NCBI GenBank assembly: GCA_934196075.1
Contig: CAKPVW010000010.1
Location: 1-55,165, forward strand
Direction: 5' to 3'
Length of the DNA: 55,165 bases
Source of the DNA: an uncultured Anaerovibrio sp.
GTDB lineage: Bacteria > Bacillota > Negativicutes > Selenomonadales > Selenomonadaceae
Part shown: piece after piece, positions 46,760 through 55,165 of the stretch
Position numbering within the stretch: the stretch's first letter is position 1
Layout: each line of letters begins with the position of its first letter
The notes under the pieces: generated by a model
Told to the model about the DNA's origin: nothing
Seen by the model: only the letters and a program-made list of their open reading frames with translations
The model's database searches: none
Program-made: the position numbers and the translations under genes

Positions 46760-47461
46760 TTAATCAGGTATTATGTGATATTTGACATTTCTGGCCTTAA
46801 ACCAGCAAAAACCCTCTCCGATATCTTCGATTTTCATATCTCTTTCATCCACCAGATAAATAAATCCGTCTTCCAATACCATCGTTGAATCAAGCCAATA
46901 GGGATCAAATTCCTCCGGGTTCCGGCTGCTGACATCGTACGATACATCCCCGCTAAACCGCATTTCTATTTTACATCCCCAAATGCCATCAAATAAAACA
47001 TATAATACGTCATCGCCTTTTTTCATAGATTTGATACAGGCATCGTGGAATCCATCTGATGCCCACATCAAATTTTCGATATCTGTGCTAGTTTTTATTT
47101 CTGGATATTCTTCAAATAAATAATTATTGTCCAAATTCAAAAGTACATCTGATACTGTACCATCTCTAACCATATCCAAAAGACTTTGCCTATTTGTAAT
47201 TTTGAGTTCCCCGCAGCCTGTATTATCATCAATATTCCAATCATTTAGATTACCATCTGTTATTATAACCATCTTGTGAAGATATGGCCTACGATTAGAA
47301 TCAAAGAAATAGCGTTTTACTAAAGCCGTTTTATTTTCATTCAGAACAATAACGTATTGATTCCAATAATTTGTCTCATTCTCTGTTTGCCTATCTTTAT
47401 AACAGGCAAATACCATTGATGTGTAAAATTTACCGTTACCCTTATTTATAATAGCATACAT
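46760..47461 (-). CDS. Hypothetical protein of the accessory island
   Basis: About 233 residues from the ATG at 47461 (MYAIINKGNGKFYTSMVF), with AGGAGTG six bases upstream; a start twelve codons earlier has none. The protein is acidic, rich in Asp, Asn and Trp, with no membrane segment. A WASDGFHDACIKS segment and a later WFKARNVKYHIIPD end recall immunity-type or SMI1-like small proteins, but I recognise no family. The gene is AT-rich compared with its neighbours. It precedes the DUF3791/DUF3990 cassette on the same strand with a gap of 63 bases. Confidence 0.6.
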   Translation of the reverse strand: MYAIINKGNGKFYTSMVFACYKDRQTENETNYWNQYVIVLNENKTALVKRYFFDSNRRPYLHKMVIITDGNLNDWNIDDNTGCGELKITNRQSLLDMVRDGTVSDVLLNLDNNYLFEEYPEIKTSTDIENLMWASDGFHDACIKSMKKGDDVLYVLFDGIWGCKIEMRFSGDVSYDVSSRNPEEFDPYWLDSTMVLEDGFIYLVDERDMKIEDIGEGFCWFKARNVKYHIIPD

Positions 47462-47540
47462 AAAATCACTCCTAGATAAGCAACTTATGACAAGCATTCT
47501 GGCGTAATTGGTAAGATACCTATATGCTCCCTCTGATGAT

Positions 47541-47831
47541 TTATTTCGAATTATTGGCTAATATCAAAGCTAGCTTTGCATTTCGACTTAGCTTTTTTAT
47601 AGCACATTCTCGCTTCATGGCTTCCTGCTTTGTAGCAAACACTTCATAATAAACCAGCTTTACTGGCAGGCGGCCTCTGGTACATTTGCTGGCCTTGCCT
47701 GCATTGTGCATAGCCAGCCTGTGCCCCAAATCCACTGTATAGCCTGTGTACAAGCTGCCATCATTACATTCCAAAATATAAGTATAGGCACCGGCCCCCT
47801 TAACAGGAACCGGTGCCATAGCTTTAGCCAT
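47541..47831 (-). CDS. GIY-YIG domain protein (UPF0213/YhbQ type)
   Basis: A 96-residue single-domain GIY-YIG protein. The core is [28 protein letters not shown] (about 16-43), with the tyrosines and catalytic-type arginine; a glutamate occurs in [10 protein letters not shown]. Such stand-alone proteins are predicted nucleases of uncertain role. The ATG overlaps the stop of the cyclophilin gene (TAATG), showing coupled translation. It is last in the esterase/ATP-grasp operon. Confidence 0.85.
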   Translation of the reverse strand: MAKAMAPVPVKGAGAYTYILECNDGSLYTGYTVDLGHRLAMHNAGKASKCTRGRLPVKLVYYEVFATKQEAMKRECAIKKLSRNAKLALILANNSK

Positions 47832-48412
47832 TATTCAGCATCCTTGATAGTGATTTTGTTAATAACTACATCATGTACAGGACGATCCTGTGGACCAGTC
47901 TTAACATGACCAATTTCACGGACAACCTCTATGCCCTTGATAACCTTGCCAAATACAGTATGATGACCGTCCAGCCAAGGGGTAGCTGCCAAGGTAATAA
48001 AGAACTGAGAACCGCCAGTATGAGGACGGCCGGTATTGGCCATAGACAGAATGCCTTCGCTTTCATGAGTCAGCTCTGGGGTAAATTCATCCTCAATGGT
48101 ATAGCCTGGGCCACCCATGCCAGTACCAGTAGGATCTCCACCCTGAATCATAAAGCCATCAATAATGCGATGGAAAATTACTCCATCATAGAAGCCCTCC
48201 TGAGCCAAGTCAATGAAATTTTTGGTAGTAATAGGAGTCTTGTCCTCAAACAACTCAATCTCAAACTCCCCCATATTGGTATCAAAAACTGCGATACGAT
48301 TTGCCACTTTACTCTCTCCTTCATCTTTCTTAAAATCCCAAAATGAACCTGCTGCACAGGCAGTGGTCATAAAAACCAGCGCCAGTGTAAGGCACATAAC
48401 AATTTTTTTCAT
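47831..48412 (-). CDS. Cyclophilin-type peptidyl-prolyl isomerase lipoprotein
   Basis: A 193-residue exported isomerase. The first 20 residues form a lipoprotein signal with a lipobox-like TTAC before Cys19 ([10 protein letters not shown]), so it is anchored on the outer face of the membrane. The cyclophilin domain shows [35 protein letters not shown] and [14 protein letters not shown]. It helps fold exported proteins. It starts 10 bases after the ATP-grasp gene. Confidence 0.9.
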   Translation of the reverse strand: MKKIVMCLTLALVFMTTACAAGSFWDFKKDEGESKVANRIAVFDTNMGEFEIELFEDKTPITTKNFIDLAQEGFYDGVIFHRIIDGFMIQGGDPTGTGMGGPGYTIEDEFTPELTHESEGILSMANTGRPHTGGSQFFITLAATPWLDGHHTVFGKVIKGIEVVREIGHVKTGPQDRPVHDVVINKITIKDAE

Positions 48413-48422
48413 TTGTGCTCCC

Positions 48423-49613
48423 TCACTTTCGCTGAGTTACAAACTTGATAAACTCATGAACCTCAGCCTCGGTTTTCAGCTTCACAGTATAACACTGATT
48501 TCCCATCTGAGGCACCATCATCTCCGGCATTCTCTCAGCCATAACAATATCGTTGCCATACTTCTTGCTAATCTCCTCCGGAGAATGAACATAGCTGAAC
48601 TGGTCCCGTCTGCCAGCATAAACACAGAAATAATCCTCGTGGGTATCTATCTGCAGCCTGCGGTTGTCAGTAACCATATCCGCCCAGATTTGATATACAT
48701 CCATGCTATGAGCATAATTCATCATATCCGGCGTATAGCCGCCAGCAGGACGCATATTTACCTCTAAGCCAACAAAATCTCCCGCTTTACCCAAACCTTC
48801 CTTGTCATGCTCCAGCTGGAAAAACTCCAAATGCACAAAACGGCTTTTTACACTAAAGGCATGAACCGTAGCCCGTCCAGCTTTGCGAAGGGCCTCTGGC
48901 ACATCAGCTCGCACAAAATAGGCTAAATCAAGCTTATCAGTTACAATATTCATAATAGATGGAGGCCACTCTGTACAGGACTCCATCAATGGCTCCGATT
49001 TGTTATCCAATATGGCATCATAGGAAAAAATCTTTCCCTGCACAAATTCCTCCATTACATAAGGAACCTGTGGATAATTGTTAAAGAAGCCATTTAACTC
49101 ATCCTCATTTTTCAATTTGTAGGTATCGTTGGCTCCTACCCCAATATCAGGCTTGACAATAACGGGATAGCCTACCTGATTAATAAAGTCTTTAGCGGCT
49201 TCCAAAGTAGATACTCTATGCAATCTGGCAGTAGGTATGCCCGCCTTGCGGTAATACTCCTTCATAGCAGACTTTTTCTTGATGCGTCCAATATCTGCAT
49301 ACTGCTCTCCAGTAGTAATATGAAAATCTGTGCGCAACCTAGCATCCTGTTCCAACCAAAATTCATTATTGGATTCCAGCCAATCAATCTTGCCATATTT
49401 GAAAGAAAAGAAGGCTACCGCCTTGAACACCTGCTCATAATTCTTCATATCCTGAACGTAATAATATTCGGTCAGGGAATCCCGAACATTCTCCTCCAAA
49501 CCATCATAAGGACAATCTCCAATTCCCAGCACATTTACCCCATTACGCTTGAGCCTGTTGGCAAATAACCAATAGGTACGGGGAAAATGCGGTGAAATAA
49601 ATACAAAATTCAT
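48423..49613 (-). CDS. ATP-grasp ligase of unknown substrate
   Basis: A 396-residue ATP-grasp enzyme. A pre-ATP-grasp Rossmann-like domain ([23 protein letters not shown]) precedes the nucleotide site with [19 protein letters not shown] (about 148-166), [16 protein letters not shown], and the metal-binding end [16 protein letters not shown] (about 282-297). These enzymes join a carboxylate to an amine or other nucleophile through an acyl-phosphate. The upstream partner is an alpha/beta hydrolase, a pairing that hints at small peptide or amide metabolism. No known product can be named. Confidence 0.8.
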   Translation of the reverse strand: MNFVFISPHFPRTYWLFANRLKRNGVNVLGIGDCPYDGLEENVRDSLTEYYYVQDMKNYEQVFKAVAFFSFKYGKIDWLESNNEFWLEQDARLRTDFHITTGEQYADIGRIKKKSAMKEYYRKAGIPTARLHRVSTLEAAKDFINQVGYPVIVKPDIGVGANDTYKLKNEDELNGFFNNYPQVPYVMEEFVQGKIFSYDAILDNKSEPLMESCTEWPPSIMNIVTDKLDLAYFVRADVPEALRKAGRATVHAFSVKSRFVHLEFFQLEHDKEGLGKAGDFVGLEVNMRPAGGYTPDMMNYAHSMDVYQIWADMVTDNRRLQIDTHEDYFCVYAGRRDQFSYVHSPEEISKKYGNDIVMAERMPEMMVPQMGNQCYTVKLKTEAEVHEFIKFVTQRK

Positions 49614-49655
49614 GTTTTTTCCTTCCTGGTTTACTCTACCATTACTCTTCTGCCC

Positions 49656-50399
49656 TTACTCTTCCAATAAATATGGCAAAAAATAACGCATCTGCTTTTT
49701 CCACCAAGGCCAATCATGGTCCACATCGTAGCCCCAGAAGTCACACCAGGCACCAATCCCCTTGGCCTGAAAAATATCCCTGAGAATAGCTGTTGTACGC
49801 CGGCCTTCATCCTCCCAAGGCCCCTGCCCTACGCAGAAAATAGGCTTCCGCTGATTGTACAATCCCACATACCAATGATCTGTGGGCAAATTCTCCATAA
49901 AATGCACTGGCGAATTGCGATACAACACGTCATTCATCCAGCCATCAAAGAAATATTTGGCATCATAGGCACCGGATAAAGCCAAGCAGCCACCAAATAA
50001 ATCAGGCCGACGCAAAAAGGCAATAGCCGCATGGGTGGCTCCCAGGCTGCAGCCAAAAGCTACAGGCATCTTGCCACTATGATTGCGGGAATAAATACAA
50101 GGCAATACCTCCTCCACAATGTAGTGATAATACTGTTCCTGCCGCCAAGCTCTCCAGCCCTTATCCCCATGCACATCAGACCAGCTCTCCACATCCACGG
50201 TATCTACTACATACAGCTGGATAGCGCCTCCCTCAATAAAGTCGGCGATATTATCCAAAAAACCGTAACCCTCATAATTATAGCAATCTCCATTTTGGCA
50301 AGGAAAAGCCACCAGAGGCAGGCCATCGTGTCCATATACCCTGATATTCATTTCTCGATCCAAATGATGGCTATAATGATGAATATGCTCTACGTTCAT
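49656..50399 (-). CDS. Alpha/beta hydrolase, esterase family
   Basis: A 247-residue cytoplasmic serine hydrolase. The nucleophile elbow is GCSLGATHAA (Ser about 114), an acid lies in the strand near FCVGQGPWED, and the catalytic histidine is likely in DVDHDWPWW. The fold resembles the D-like/Fes esterase family (PF00756). It is first in the operon with ATP-grasp, cyclophilin and GIY-YIG genes, 42 bases before the ATP-grasp gene. GAGGAG precedes the ATG. The substrate is unknown. Confidence 0.8.
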   Translation of the reverse strand: MNVEHIHHYSHHLDREMNIRVYGHDGLPLVAFPCQNGDCYNYEGYGFLDNIADFIEGGAIQLYVVDTVDVESWSDVHGDKGWRAWRQEQYYHYIVEEVLPCIYSRNHSGKMPVAFGCSLGATHAAIAFLRRPDLFGGCLALSGAYDAKYFFDGWMNDVLYRNSPVHFMENLPTDHWYVGLYNQRKPIFCVGQGPWEDEGRRTTAILRDIFQAKGIGAWCDFWGYDVDHDWPWWKKQMRYFLPYLLEE

Positions 50400-50411
50400 T
50401 ATATCTCCTCA

Positions 50412-50544
50412 CTAATTGACATACTGTCTACGACCAAAGTCGTAGTTTTTTACAAATTTGAAAAAATTAAGAAGTGATAAATCATAATGATTATGATATA
50501 TCACTTCTTTTAGAATAACAAAACTACATAAATCTGTCAATTAG
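50412..50544. repeat. 133-bp intergenic block with 10-bp terminal inverted repeats
   Basis: CTAATTGACA (50412-50421) and TGTCAATTAG (50535-50544) are perfect inverted ends. Between them lie CTACGAC-CAAA-GTCGTAG (50429-50446) followed by T6 on the plus strand, and the large hairpin at 50470-50510. There is no clear target duplication. It may be a MITE-like element or a regulatory leader. On the minus strand TTGACA (50540-50535), a 16-base spacer and TATTCT (50518-50513) could start the esterase operon. Confidence 0.45.
50461..50510 (-). terminator. Terminator after the carboxypeptidase gene
   Basis: AAGAAGTGAT/ATCACTTCTT (50470-50479 and 50501-50510) encloses ATCATAAT-G-ATTATGAT. AATTTTTT follows on the minus strand. 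The inner 7-1-7 palindrome is Fur-box-like with two symmetric mismatches. Confidence 0.65.
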
Positions 50545-50545
50545 G

Positions 50546-51454
50546 TCAGTTACGTGGCAGTTCTGCCAAGCCATTCTCTGCACAGAGGAAACCATAATCC
50601 AGCAAAGCAGCGGAATCGGAAAATCTAGTATCCATATCAGAGGATTTCAGTACCACGCATAAAAGCTCCCGACCATTGCGGCTGGCAGCAGAAACCAAAC
50701 ATCCCCCAGCAGCATTGGTATAACCAGTTTTGACTCCAATACAACCTGGATAAGATTCCAACAGCTTATTGGTATTCTCTGCCTCATAGGTACTGCCTGG
50801 ATTTTCCCAATCCGGCATAATAATCTTTGGACTGGCTACAATCCGTCTAAACAGTTCATTTTTCATGGCATAAGCAGCCACTTTAGCTATATCCCTAGCG
50901 GTAGAATAATGATCCTCATCAGGCATACCATTACAGTTTACAAAATGGGTGCCACTCATGCCAAGCTCCCGAGCCTTTTGATTCATCATGGCAGCAAAGC
51001 CAGCCTCGCTGCCTCCTATAGTCTCTCCGAGAGCTGTAGCTGCACCATTATCAGACTCCAGCAGCATCAGTTCCAGCATCTCAAACTCCCGCATGGACTG
51101 ACCTGCCCAAAGGCCGGTGCTTTCCACCCAAGCGGCATGAGAGCTGACTGTAACACTCTGATTGTAATTTCCATTTTCCAAGGTCAGAATACCAGTCATA
51201 ATCTTGGTAGTGCTGGCAGGATAACGTTGATCATCCGCCCCCTTAGCGTAAATGATACCGCCTGTCGCCATATCTACTACTATAGCAGAAGGAGCCGTAA
51301 TCCACGGGGCATCCGGCAGTACCCTTTCCCCGGCAGCTACACCGCAATCCGGCATCATCAACCGACAAGCAATAGCTGTCATTACCATCAATCGAACAAG
51401 ACCAAAAGGACTCAGTAATCTTTTATACTTAGCAACTGAGTTAAGAGAAACCAT
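50546..51454 (-). CDS. D-alanyl-D-alanine carboxypeptidase (penicillin-binding protein)
   Basis: A 302-residue exported serine peptidase that trims pentapeptide stems in the cell wall. A hydrophobic signal segment lies at about 14-40. Active-site motifs are STTK (SxxK, about 81-84), SDN (about 133-135) and KTG (about 242-244), in the peptidase S11 arrangement. The C-terminal PBP5 domain and amphipathic anchor are missing, so it is a short form. The ATG overlaps the adenine deaminase stop (TAATG). Confidence 0.9.
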   Translation of the reverse strand: MVSLNSVAKYKRLLSPFGLVRLMVMTAIACRLMMPDCGVAAGERVLPDAPWITAPSAIVVDMATGGIIYAKGADDQRYPASTTKIMTGILTLENGNYNQSVTVSSHAAWVESTGLWAGQSMREFEMLELMLLESDNGAATALGETIGGSEAGFAAMMNQKARELGMSGTHFVNCNGMPDEDHYSTARDIAKVAAYAMKNELFRRIVASPKIIMPDWENPGSTYEAENTNKLLESYPGCIGVKTGYTNAAGGCLVSAASRNGRELLCVVLKSSDMDTRFSDSAALLDYGFLCAENGLAELPRN

Positions 51455-53166
51455 TATTTAACCTCCAAAGGAATAAACTTGAATGAATCTACATCTACCA
51501 ATCCTTTATCCGTCAGCTTCAAGGAAGGTATTACTGGCAGGCTAAGAAACGCCAAGGTCAAAAATGGGGAATAGAACTCTGGCACCCCCATCTCTCTGGC
51601 AAGAGCTATCATCTCTGCCTGCTGTTTGGCCACAACTGCCGCCGGCTCATTAGTCATAAGACCGCCTACCGGCAAGGGCAGGACACCACGAATCTCACCC
51701 TGCTGGGCAATACAGATGCCACCGCCAATGCGCTGCAGTTCCTGCACAGCAACCAGCATATCCTTGTCATTGGTGCCAATGACAATCATATTATGCGAAT
51801 CATGGCCCACCGTAGAGGCCAAGGCTCCTCGCTTCAAGCCGAAACCTTTAACCAAACCCAAGCCGATATTTCCAGTAGCATGATGCCTTTCCAGCACAGC
51901 CAGCTTCAAAATATCATTTGCTACATCACTTACAGCACAACCATCTACCAGCTTTACAGGCAAGGTCGCCTTATTGGTAACAATCTGGTAAGGAACCAGC
52001 CCTATGACATTGGCCATCTCTGTCTTGAGCGGCAGTTTAAAACTTTCCTCCGTTACTGGTGCTATATTTACGGTATGCTCCAGCATACTGCTATCACAGT
52101 TCCTGCCCTCCTGCACCAGTCTGCCATTATCCACAGCCAAACGGCCATCTTTATATACCTGCAACGGCTTCCACTCATCTAAATTATCAAAGACAAGCAA
52201 GTCTGCCTTACGGCCAGGCAAAATCGCTCCCACATCTTTGATGCCATAATGACGAGCTGAGTTAATAGTAGCAATCTGCAAGGCATTGGCTACACTAACC
52301 CCCTCCTCTATAGCTGTTTTAACCATATAGTTAATATAACCGCTGTCCAAAAGCTCTGCGGGAATCTTATCATCAGCACAAAACATAAAATAAGGAGCTG
52401 TATCAGGATTTACAGCTGGCAAAAGTCCCTTTAGGTTTTTAGCGGCCGTACCTTCACGCAGCATAACCTTGATGCCTGCCCGCAATCTATCCAAAGCCTG
52501 TTCTCTGGTAATACACTCATGGTCAGTAGTAATACCAGCAGCACCATAGCCCATAAGCTGACTGCTGGTCAATCCCGGTGCATGTCCATCAATACAGCAA
52601 TCCTTGGCCATCTCCAGCTTAGCCATAACATTTTCATCCTGTTGGAGCACTCCCGGAGCATTCATTACCTCAGCCAATCCCAAAACCCTTGGATGCTGCA
52701 GGAATGGCTCCAAATCCTCTGCTAAAAGCACCGCTCCTGAATTCTCAAAATCAGTAGATGGAACACAGGATGGCAGCATCACATATACATTCAAAGGTAT
52801 TTGTTCCGTCGCATCCAACATATACTGAATTCCCTGACTGCCGCATACATTAGCAATCTCATGTGGATCAGTTACAATAGTGGTTACACCACATGGCAGC
52901 GCTGCCTTGGCAAATTGATAAGGTGTCAGCATGGAGCTTTCGATATGCACATGGGCATCTATAAACCCTGGAGTAATATATTTTCCCTGCATATCTATTT
53001 CTTCTATACCAAAATATGAGCCTGTACCTGCAATATAACCATCAGCAATAGCTATATCACATAAAATAAACTCCCCAGTATATACATGGAATACCTCGGC
53101 ATTCTTTAACACCAAATCTGCCGGTTCCAACCCCTGAGCCACCCTTATCAAGTGTTTTTTATTCAA
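51454..53166 (-). CDS. ade: Adenine deaminase
   Basis: A 570-residue manganese/iron amidohydrolase converting adenine to hypoxanthine. Metal and substrate motifs are FIDAHVHIESSMLTP, TIVTDPHEIANV, LAEVMNAPGV and the late VGHDSHNMIVIG. Length fits the AdeC family. It starts at TTG (53166) with a weak site (AAAGGCGGG), because no other start precedes the first domain. Its role is purine salvage; pairing with a wall carboxypeptidase in one transcript has no obvious functional reason. Confidence 0.93.
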   Translation of the reverse strand: MNKKHLIRVAQGLEPADLVLKNAEVFHVYTGEFILCDIAIADGYIAGTGSYFGIEEIDMQGKYITPGFIDAHVHIESSMLTPYQFAKAALPCGVTTIVTDPHEIANVCGSQGIQYMLDATEQIPLNVYVMLPSCVPSTDFENSGAVLLAEDLEPFLQHPRVLGLAEVMNAPGVLQQDENVMAKLEMAKDCCIDGHAPGLTSSQLMGYGAAGITTDHECITREQALDRLRAGIKVMLREGTAAKNLKGLLPAVNPDTAPYFMFCADDKIPAELLDSGYINYMVKTAIEEGVSVANALQIATINSARHYGIKDVGAILPGRKADLLVFDNLDEWKPLQVYKDGRLAVDNGRLVQEGRNCDSSMLEHTVNIAPVTEESFKLPLKTEMANVIGLVPYQIVTNKATLPVKLVDGCAVSDVANDILKLAVLERHHATGNIGLGLVKGFGLKRGALASTVGHDSHNMIVIGTNDKDMLVAVQELQRIGGGICIAQQGEIRGVLPLPVGGLMTNEPAAVVAKQQAEMIALAREMGVPEFYSPFLTLAFLSLPVIPSLKLTDKGLVDVDSFKFIPLEVK

Positions 53167-53211
53167 GAAACTACACCCGCCTTTCTATATCTCCCTATGC
53201 CCCTATACGAA

Positions 53212-53865
53212 TTAGATACCTATGGTTACATTATCGTTGACACGATATTGGGCCCACCACTCACCACGACTATTGAATCCACCGGACACCTTGGCCTCAT
53301 TCCCGTCATTCTCATGGCCCTCCAGCTCCGTAGGAAATTCCCCCATGTCATACTCAGCCTGCTCCTCCTCAGTAAGAGGCAGGCTGGTAATCAAGAAGCT
53401 CTCTACATAATAATTCGTCGTTTCCAAAGACAGCATCAGCTTCTGCTTCTCATTCTCAGGATTGCGATAAACATAATAGATATCACCATCCCTTTTCAGC
53501 TTTTCTCCACTGCCATATACCTGCAGCAGCTTGGCTCTGGTGGAGCCATAGGTTACACCATCTCTAGCCTTGTAGTTTTTGTCCTTGCAGATAATAGCTA
53601 CCACCTTGTTGGAGCGAGGGTCAACGCCTACCTTCAAATCCGAACCATAGATATAGCCCTTAACTGTCTCATCCAAAACCACAATATCTGTATCAAAATC
53701 CGCCTCTCCCAACTTTGCGGTCATGGAAGCCACATCATCTCCCAAAGCCACACCCTTGTAAGCAAAATCCTCTGCCTGCAAGCTGCCAGTTTTCTTAGCG
53801 GCATATGATACTACATTCAACATACAGATAGACAATACCAACATACAGATTACAATTCGCTTCAT
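53212..53865 (-). CDS. Exported protein with two BamE-like repeats, function unknown
   Basis: About 217 residues from the ATG at 53865 (MKRIVICMLVLS) with AAAGGAG upstream. A signal peptide ends near VSYAAKK. Two related segments, YKGVALGDDVASMTAKLGEADFD and RDGVTYGSTRAKLLQVYGSGEKLKR, follow the G-x-x-x-G-x-(8)-LG pattern of BamE/SmpA-like folds, which occur in outer-membrane assembly proteins. An acidic tail follows. It precedes ade by 45 bases on the same strand. An outer-membrane link is only inference. Confidence 0.6.
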   Translation of the reverse strand: MKRIVICMLVLSICMLNVVSYAAKKTGSLQAEDFAYKGVALGDDVASMTAKLGEADFDTDIVVLDETVKGYIYGSDLKVGVDPRSNKVVAIICKDKNYKARDGVTYGSTRAKLLQVYGSGEKLKRDGDIYYVYRNPENEKQKLMLSLETTNYYVESFLITSLPLTEEEQAEYDMGEFPTELEGHENDGNEAKVSGGFNSRGEWWAQYRVNDNVTIGI

Positions 53866-53970
53866 CTTCAATCTCCTTTGCTTCATAGGCTAACTACTGT
53901 CAGCACAAAAATACTCTGCTCAACAGCATAGCATAATTTAATTAAAAGAAGCTGAATCCTACAGCAAAAA

Positions 53971-54885
53971 TTATCTAATCAATTCATTGGCCTTGTCCAT
54001 CACCATATCAATCCATTGTTCCTGGAACCCTGCATCTGCCAGCAGATCCTGAATGGATTCCATACGCGGCTGCTTTACGAACATCTCTACCCGGGATTTC
54101 TCCACCATGCGAGGGAAATAAAAATCATGACCTACAGTATCATCTGCCGGAAAAGCTAATGTATATTCGTGATACTCACCATCAGACATAGATTCTGGCA
54201 AACTAGAGCTTCTTGGTGCATAGGCTTTCCAAGCAGGGGTAGCCTTCTCCAACAGCTGCTCCAATTCATACAGAATAGGCTGAATAGCATCTCGATACTC
54301 CTGCAAAGCTTGCTCACAAGCCTCTGTATCACTAAGCACCATAATCCAGATCAGCTCTTGTACAATCTCTGGTCTAGTCAGGTCGAATCTGGTCAGCTCC
54401 TCCGGTTCCTGAATCCCAGCCAGCCATCTTTCCACCGCATCCGTGGTAAATTGTCTTGCCTTATCGTACACCAACATATCCTGCAAATAAAGCTGATGAC
54501 ACAGATTGTTTATTCTCTGACCATTATCTTGAGCATCTGCCAACTTTTTGGCTGCGCAATCAGGACAATATCCTATCAACTGATAAGCATAAGGCTTTTC
54601 CATCAGCTCCCAATCTGCCGGAAAATCCTTGTCCAGCTCTTCATAAATCTTTTTCTGCTGAGCAATTCTAGCCTTGGAAAAATACAGAATCCCATCATTA
54701 TCATTGCGTATTTTCACCGTAAAAACCTTGTGACAGCCAGGGCAGTTATACTGCTTCTCTGTCATGCGCACACCAACATACATGGCTTCATTAGGTTTGT
54801 AAAAGCCATAAGTTGTTTCCTCTGTAAAGGTGTAGTTGTACACCTTCAATAAATTATCCGTAAATTTGAACTTGTTCTCTGCCAT
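53971..54885 (-). CDS. Protein with two CXXC zinc-type motifs
   Basis: A 304-residue cytoplasmic protein. CPGC (about 48-51) and CPDC (about 107-110) likely hold one zinc ion or form a zinc-ribbon fold; the rest is helical and acidic with no membrane segment. It resembles CpXC-type or DUF2225-like proteins, but I cannot name a role. It has its own promoter at 54921-54949 and a weak hairpin GCTG...CAGC beyond its stop. Confidence 0.6.
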   Translation of the reverse strand: MAENKFKFTDNLLKVYNYTFTEETTYGFYKPNEAMYVGVRMTEKQYNCPGCHKVFTVKIRNDNDGILYFSKARIAQQKKIYEELDKDFPADWELMEKPYAYQLIGYCPDCAAKKLADAQDNGQRINNLCHQLYLQDMLVYDKARQFTTDAVERWLAGIQEPEELTRFDLTRPEIVQELIWIMVLSDTEACEQALQEYRDAIQPILYELEQLLEKATPAWKAYAPRSSSLPESMSDGEYHEYTLAFPADDTVGHDFYFPRMVEKSRVEMFVKQPRMESIQDLLADAGFQEQWIDMVMDKANELIR

Positions 54886-54920
54886 TGGTCAACCTCTACT
54901 CTCGTCTTAGTTATGTCTTT

Positions 54921-54949
54921 ATTATATGCTTTTTAGAACAAAATGGCAA
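54921..54949 (-). promoter_or_regulatory. Promoter of the CXXC gene
   Basis: TTGCCA (54949-54944), a 17-base spacer and TATAAT (54926-54921), 35 bases before the ATG. Confidence 0.75.
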
Positions 54950-54975
54950 TAAAAAAACCCTGAGAATCCTCAGGG
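54949..54975 (-). terminator. Terminator of the tRNA-Gly/tRNA-Cys operon
   Basis: CCCTGAG/CTCAGGG arms (54958-54975) with a four-base loop and seven T on the minus strand, just after tRNA-Cys. Confidence 0.85.
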
Positions 54976-54986
54976 AATATCTTTCT

Positions 54987-55061
54987 TGGAGGTGACACCC
55001 AGAATCGAACTGGGGAATAGAGGTTTTGCAGACCTCGGCCTTACCGCTTGGCTATGTCACC
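54987..55061 (-). tRNA. tRNA-Cys (GCA)
   Basis: A 75-base cloverleaf with acceptor GGTGACA/TGTCACC, anticodon stem GAGGT/ACCTC with loop CTGCAAA (GCA), discriminator T as expected for Cys, and encoded CCA. Confidence 0.95.
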
Positions 55062-55089
55062 AATATACATAAAACACTAGATAAAAAAA

Positions 55090-55165
55090 TGGAGCGGAAA
55101 ACGAGACTCGAACTCGCGACCCCCACCTTGGCAAGGTGATGCTCTACCAACTGAGCTATTTCCGC
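55090..55165 (-). tRNA. tRNA-Gly (GCC)
   Basis: A 76-base cloverleaf ending exactly at the window edge. Acceptor GCGGAAA/TTTCCGC, anticodon loop TTGCCAA (GCC), discriminator T and encoded CCA. Its promoter lies outside the window. Confidence 0.95.

Noticed and set aside
50416..50446. A plus-strand promoter from TTGACA at 50416
   Set aside because: At 17 bases there is GTCGTA, not a -10, and no plus-strand gene follows.
50482..50498. A definite Fur box
   Set aside because: Only a 7-1-7 palindrome with two symmetric mismatches, inside a hairpin that also works as a terminator; kept as a possibility, not a feature.

Overview
The window reads as a chromosome segment of a low-to-medium GC, anaerobic Firmicutes-type bacterium. 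It most resembles the Negativicutes (an Acidaminococcaceae/Phascolarctobacterium-like genome). That placement is inferred from gene content and arrangement: PyrR-type attenuation, a YerC/HisZ pair, an Nfn bifurcating transhydrogenase next to tetrahydrofolate C1 genes, UbiA/UbiD-type quinone genes and GGAGG ribosome binding sites. No marker gene or database search confirms it. Nearly all genes lie on the minus strand; only about 30.5-37.4 kb and the left edge read on the plus strand.

Layout. 1-3.05 kb: the end of a mobile element, with a 5'-cut large serine recombinase whose last 25 codons lie behind an in-frame amber stop, an AT-rich HEPN-domain gene, and a repeat-bearing junction that abuts the 3' end of rlmD. 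3-15.6 kb: housekeeping genes (rlmD, gph, an HD hydrolase, yerC-hisZ, a SagB-type nitroreductase, a membrane-anchored EIIA-Glc-like protein, recG, tgt, 5-formyl-THF cyclo-ligase, secD, secF). 15.4-19.6 kb: dnaE with a hairpin-rich leader, then tRNA-fMet, tRNA-Thr and tRNA-Met. 19.7-30.3 kb: a DUF362 ferredoxin-like protein, then hepT-ubiD-ubiA (quinone side chain and ring steps), folD-fhs-metF (C1-tetrahydrofolate) and nfnA-nfnB, all in one direction. 30.5-33.9 kb (plus): a chemoreceptor, an orphan tyrosine recombinase and a small secreted or membrane protein. 34-37.4 kb: fba (minus), then a uracil permease and an RluA-family pseudouridine synthase (plus). 37.5-45.6 kb: the pyrimidine operon pyrB-pyrC-carA-carB-pyrF-pyrE behind a PyrR-style attenuator; pyrD and pyrK are absent.

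45.8-47.5 kb is a small accessory island with a DUF3791-DUF3990-DUF3791 cassette and an orphan protein. 47.5-50.4 kb is a four-gene operon of esterase, ATP-grasp ligase, cyclophilin lipoprotein and GIY-YIG protein. A 133-bp intergenic block with 10-bp terminal inverted repeats separates it from an adenine deaminase/D-Ala-D-Ala carboxypeptidase pair. The window closes with a CXXC zinc-type protein, tRNA-Cys and tRNA-Gly.

The best candidates for something new are the HEPN gene at the rlmD-proximal end of the element, the DUF3791/DUF3990 cassette, the esterase/ATP-grasp operon with its unusual leader, and the structured dnaE leader that shares a 14-nt motif with the rlmD leader. All functions are read from sequence motifs; no search was run.
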